A stretch of DNA of 64,000 nt, taken from positions 620,001 to 684,000 of the forward strand of contig NZ_UWFN01000285.1 of NCBI RefSeq assembly GCF_900602065.1, given 5' to 3'. Made by a program: the position numbers and the translations under genes. The notes beneath the pieces are model-generated. The model had not been told where the DNA came from and did not search any database. It saw only the letters and a list, made by a program, of their open reading frames with translations. Shown here piece after piece: positions 61,541 through 64,000 of the stretch (position 1 is the stretch's first letter; each line of letters starts with the position of its first letter). The stretch comes from Pseudomonas viridiflava (lineage in GTDB: Bacteria > Pseudomonadota > Gammaproteobacteria > Pseudomonadales > Pseudomonadaceae).

Positions 61541-62992
61541 ATGATTCCAGTGATCTTGTCAGGCGGTAGCGGTTCACGACTCTGGCCGCTTTCGCGTAAG
61601 CAATTCCCAAAACAGTTTCTGGCGCTGACCGGGAACCACACCCTCTTCCAGCAAACCCTCGAACGCTTGAAGTTCGAAGGCATGCAAGACCCGATCGTGG
61701 TCTGCAACAAAGAACACCGCTTCATCGTTAACGAGCAGCTCAACGCACTGGGTCTCGAAACCCAGGCGGTGATCATGGAACCGTTTGGCCGCAACACTGC
61801 GCCAGCCGTTGCCATCACCGCCATGCTGCTGCTCAGCGAAGGCAACGACGAGCTGATGCTGGTCATGCCTGCTGACCACGTGATTGAAGACCAGAAAGCC
61901 CTGCAACGCGCGCTGGCCCTGGCCACCGTAGCGGCCGAGCGTGGCGAGATGGTGCTGTTCGGCGTACCGGCCACCAAGCCGGAAACCGGTTATGGCTACA
62001 TCAAATCCACTGCCGATGCCCTGCTGCCGGAAGGCGTGAGCCGCGTATCGCACTTCGTCGAGAAGCCTGACGAGCAGCGCGCAACCGAGTTCGTTGAAGC
62101 CGGTGGTTACTACTGGAACAGCGGCATGTTCCTGTTTCGCGCCAGCCGCTTCCTCGAAGAACTGAAAAAGCACGATCCAGACATCTACGACACCTGCATG
62201 ATGACCCTGGAGCGCAGCAAGCACGAAGGCGACACCATCGATATCGATGAAGCCACTTTCGCCTGCTGCCCGGACAACTCCATCGACTACGCCGTGATGG
62301 AAAAAACCCAACGCGCTTGTGTCGTGCCATTGAGCGCTGGCTGGAACGATGTTGGCTGCTGGTCGTCGCTGTGGGCTGTGCAGGAAAAAGACAGCAACGG
62401 CAACGTCACCAAAGGCGACGTGGTTATCCAGGACAGCCGCAACTGCATGATTCATGGCAACGGCAAACTGGTGTCGGTGATCGGTCTGGACAACATCGTC
62501 GTGGTCGAAACCAAAGACGCCATGATGATTGCTCACAAGGACAAGGTTCAGGGCGTCAAGCAGATGGTCAACACGCTCAATGAGCAAGGCCGCAGCGAGA
62601 CTCAGAACCACCTTGAGGTCTATCGTCCATGGGGTTCCTATGACTCCGTCGACATGGGCGGCCGCTTCCAGGTCAAGCGCATTTCGGTAAAACCGGGTGC
62701 CAGCCTGTCCCTGCAAATGCACCACCACCGCGCCGAACACTGGATCGTGGTATCGGGCACCGCTCAGGTTACCTGTGACGAGAACGTGTTCCTGCTCACC
62801 GAAAACCAGTCGACTTACATCCCGATTGCCTCGGTTCACCGCCTGAAAAACCCAGGCAAGATCCCGTTGGAAATCATCGAAGTTCAATCCGGCAGCTACC
62901 TGGGTGAAGACGACATCGAACGTTATGAAGACGTTTACGGTCGTTCCGCTCAACTGGAAGCCGGCGTCAAGACACAAACCATTGCACGTTAA
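61541..62992 (+). CDS. algA: Bifunctional phosphomannose isomerase / GDP-mannose pyrophosphorylase AlgA
   Basis: A 483-residue cytoplasmic enzyme that makes mannose-6-phosphate from fructose-6-phosphate and GDP-mannose from mannose-1-phosphate. The N-terminal nucleotidyltransferase shows ILSGGSGSRLWPLSRKQFPK and FVEKP. The C-terminal cupin isomerase has VKPGASLSLQMHHHRAEHW. A GGAG ribosome site precedes the ATG. It is the last gene of the operon, followed 38 bases later by a strong terminator. Confidence 0.97.
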   Translation: MIPVILSGGSGSRLWPLSRKQFPKQFLALTGNHTLFQQTLERLKFEGMQDPIVVCNKEHRFIVNEQLNALGLETQAVIMEPFGRNTAPAVAITAMLLLSEGNDELMLVMPADHVIEDQKALQRALALATVAAERGEMVLFGVPATKPETGYGYIKSTADALLPEGVSRVSHFVEKPDEQRATEFVEAGGYYWNSGMFLFRASRFLEELKKHDPDIYDTCMMTLERSKHEGDTIDIDEATFACCPDNSIDYAVMEKTQRACVVPLSAGWNDVGCWSSLWAVQEKDSNGNVTKGDVVIQDSRNCMIHGNGKLVSVIGLDNIVVVETKDAMMIAHKDKVQGVKQMVNTLNEQGRSETQNHLEVYRPWGSYDSVDMGGRFQVKRISVKPGASLSLQMHHHRAEHWIVVSGTAQVTCDENVFLLTENQSTYIPIASVHRLKNPGKIPLEIIEVQSGSYLGEDDIERYEDVYGRSAQLEAGVKTQTIAR

Positions 62993-63029
62993 TTTGCTGT
63001 TTTAACTGCAATCGGCAACGAGCAGTACA

Positions 63030-63083
63030 CCTCAACAACCTTTTGCGTATCCCCATCCGCAGTAGGTTGTTGAGGTTTTTTTT
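63030..63083 (+). terminator. Terminator of the alginate operon
   Basis: CCTCAACAACCT...AGGTTGTTGAGG, a 12-bp perfect stem with a 22-base loop, followed by eight T residues. Confidence 0.95.
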
Positions 63084-63119
63084 GGCCTGCGATTTGATGA
63101 ATTGAGACTGGATGATTAA

Positions 63120-63958
63120 CCGGTAGGAGCGAATTTATTCGCGAAGAGGCCGGTACATTCACCGCCTCTGTGTCGTCAGGCATAACGCCTTCCCGGATGA
63201 ATCCGGTCCCACGGAATCAGCGTGAACCTGAGCCTGGCACGAACCTGTGGGAGCGAATTCATTCGCGAAGAGGCCGGTACATTCACCGCCTCTGTGTCGT
63301 CAGGAATAACGCCCTCCCGGATGAATCCGGTCCCACGGAATCAGCGTGAACCTGAGCCTGGCACGAACCTGTGGGAGCGAATTCATTCGCAAAGGGGCCG
63401 GTACATTCACCGCCTCTGTGTCGTCAGGAATAACGCCTTCCCAAATGAATCCGGTCCCACGGAATCAGAGTGAGCCTGAGCCTGGCACGAACCTGTGGGA
63501 GCGAATTTATTCGCGAAGGGGCCGGTACATTCACCGCCTTTGTCTCGTCAGGAATAACGCCTTCCCGGATGAATCCGGTCCCACGGAATCAGCGTGAACC
63601 TGAGCCTGGCACGAACCTGTGGGAGCGAATTATTCGCGAGGGGGCCGGTACATTCACCGCCTCTGTGTCGTCAGGCATAACGCCTTCCCGGATGAATCCG
63701 GTCCCACGGAATCAGCGTGAGCCTGAGCCTGGCACGAACCTGTGGGAGCGAATTCATTCGCGAAGAGGCCGGTGCATTCACCGCCTCTGTGTCGTCAGGA
63801 ATAACGCCTTCCCAAATGAATCCGGTCCCACGGAATCAGCGTGAGCCTGAGCCTGGCACGAACCTGTGGGAGCGAATTCATTCGCGAAGAGGCCAGTTGA
63901 TCCAATACATCTGCGGGGGCCGGCAAAAAGCTTTCGCGAATGAATTCGCTCCTACAGA
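63120..63958. repeat. Tandem BIME array, 124-bp unit, seven copies
   Basis: Units start at 63120, 63244, 63368, 63492, 63616, 63739 and 63863; the fifth has lost one base. Each holds a conserved left REP (GTGGGAGCGAATTCATTCGC, or ATTTATT) and a diverged right arm (TTCCCGGATGAATCCGGTCC). The last copy instead has a standard right arm (GCGAATGAATTCGCTCC). The peptides this array would encode are repeat translations, not genes. No gene is seen from 63084 to the end. Confidence 0.95.
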
Positions 63959-64000
63959 TTGTGCGCCGGAGGTACTACCTCACTCTGTTTTCCGTACACC

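Noticed and set aside
63222..63844. Tandem near-identical peptides of about 41 residues per 124 bases, looking like a repetitive protein
   Set aside because: The array is noncoding BIME repeats; the one-base deletion in one copy breaks the frame, and both strands carry similar frames.
63120..63958. Regularly spaced repeats resembling a CRISPR array
   Set aside because: The whole 124-bp unit repeats, with no short repeat plus unique spacers, and there are no cas genes.

Overview
The window is a chromosomal segment of a Pseudomonas, most like the P. fluorescens group. The evidence is the complete 12-gene alginate operon (algD to algA), Pseudomonas-type gene neighbourhoods (lptF-lptG / pepA-holC-valS; moaC-moaD-moaE beside a PIN-PhoH gene; estB beside an aap amino-acid ABC operon and rhlB), high GC, and more than twenty palindromic REP/BIME elements of three families between genes. 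Species cannot be fixed from the sequence alone.

Layout. 1-6142: a truncated GntR-type regulator, a DsbA-like oxidoreductase, a secreted alpha/beta hydrolase, then metE and its divergent activator metR. 6143-11121: glycine cleavage genes gcvH-gcvP-gcvT behind a consensus sigma-54 promoter and three copies of an 18-bp operator-like repeat. 11122-12303: cspA-like gene with a long leader, and an RDD membrane protein. 12469-20593: lptG-lptF (LPS export), divergent from pepA, holC, a small conserved gene and valS. 20780-27626: rlmF, an HU protein divergent from yejK, a membrane-anchored glutaredoxin-like protein, a GST, a GIY-YIG protein, a SnoaL-like protein and a CynX-type MFS transporter.

28000-31170 is the most accessory-looking part. 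A small DUF3077-like gene sits behind a long structured leader that can be drawn in two exclusive folds. It is followed by an orphan hcp (type VI secretion), a DUF4225 protein translationally coupled to it, and three related small membrane proteins. Between the first and second of these lies an orphan C-terminal fragment of a second DUF4225 protein. This reads as an Hcp-linked effector with an array of immunity genes, and it is visibly AT-richer than its surroundings.

31504-35667 is the aapJQMP amino-acid transporter with a consensus sigma-54 promoter upstream. 36148-45605 holds estB, rhlB, moaCDE, two paralogous beta-sandwich-like proteins sharing a palindromic operator, a PIN-PhoH ATPase, a polysaccharide-deacetylase-like protein with a damaged active site, and yaaA. 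45606-62992 is the alginate operon. It is preceded by an AlgU-type promoter about 475 nt before algD and ends in a strong intrinsic terminator. AlgA and AlgD make GDP-mannuronate; Alg8/Alg44 polymerise it under c-di-GMP control; AlgG, AlgX, AlgL and AlgK/AlgE epimerise, acetylate, trim and export it; AlgI, AlgJ and AlgF supply acetyl groups. The window ends in a tandem array of seven 124-bp BIME units.
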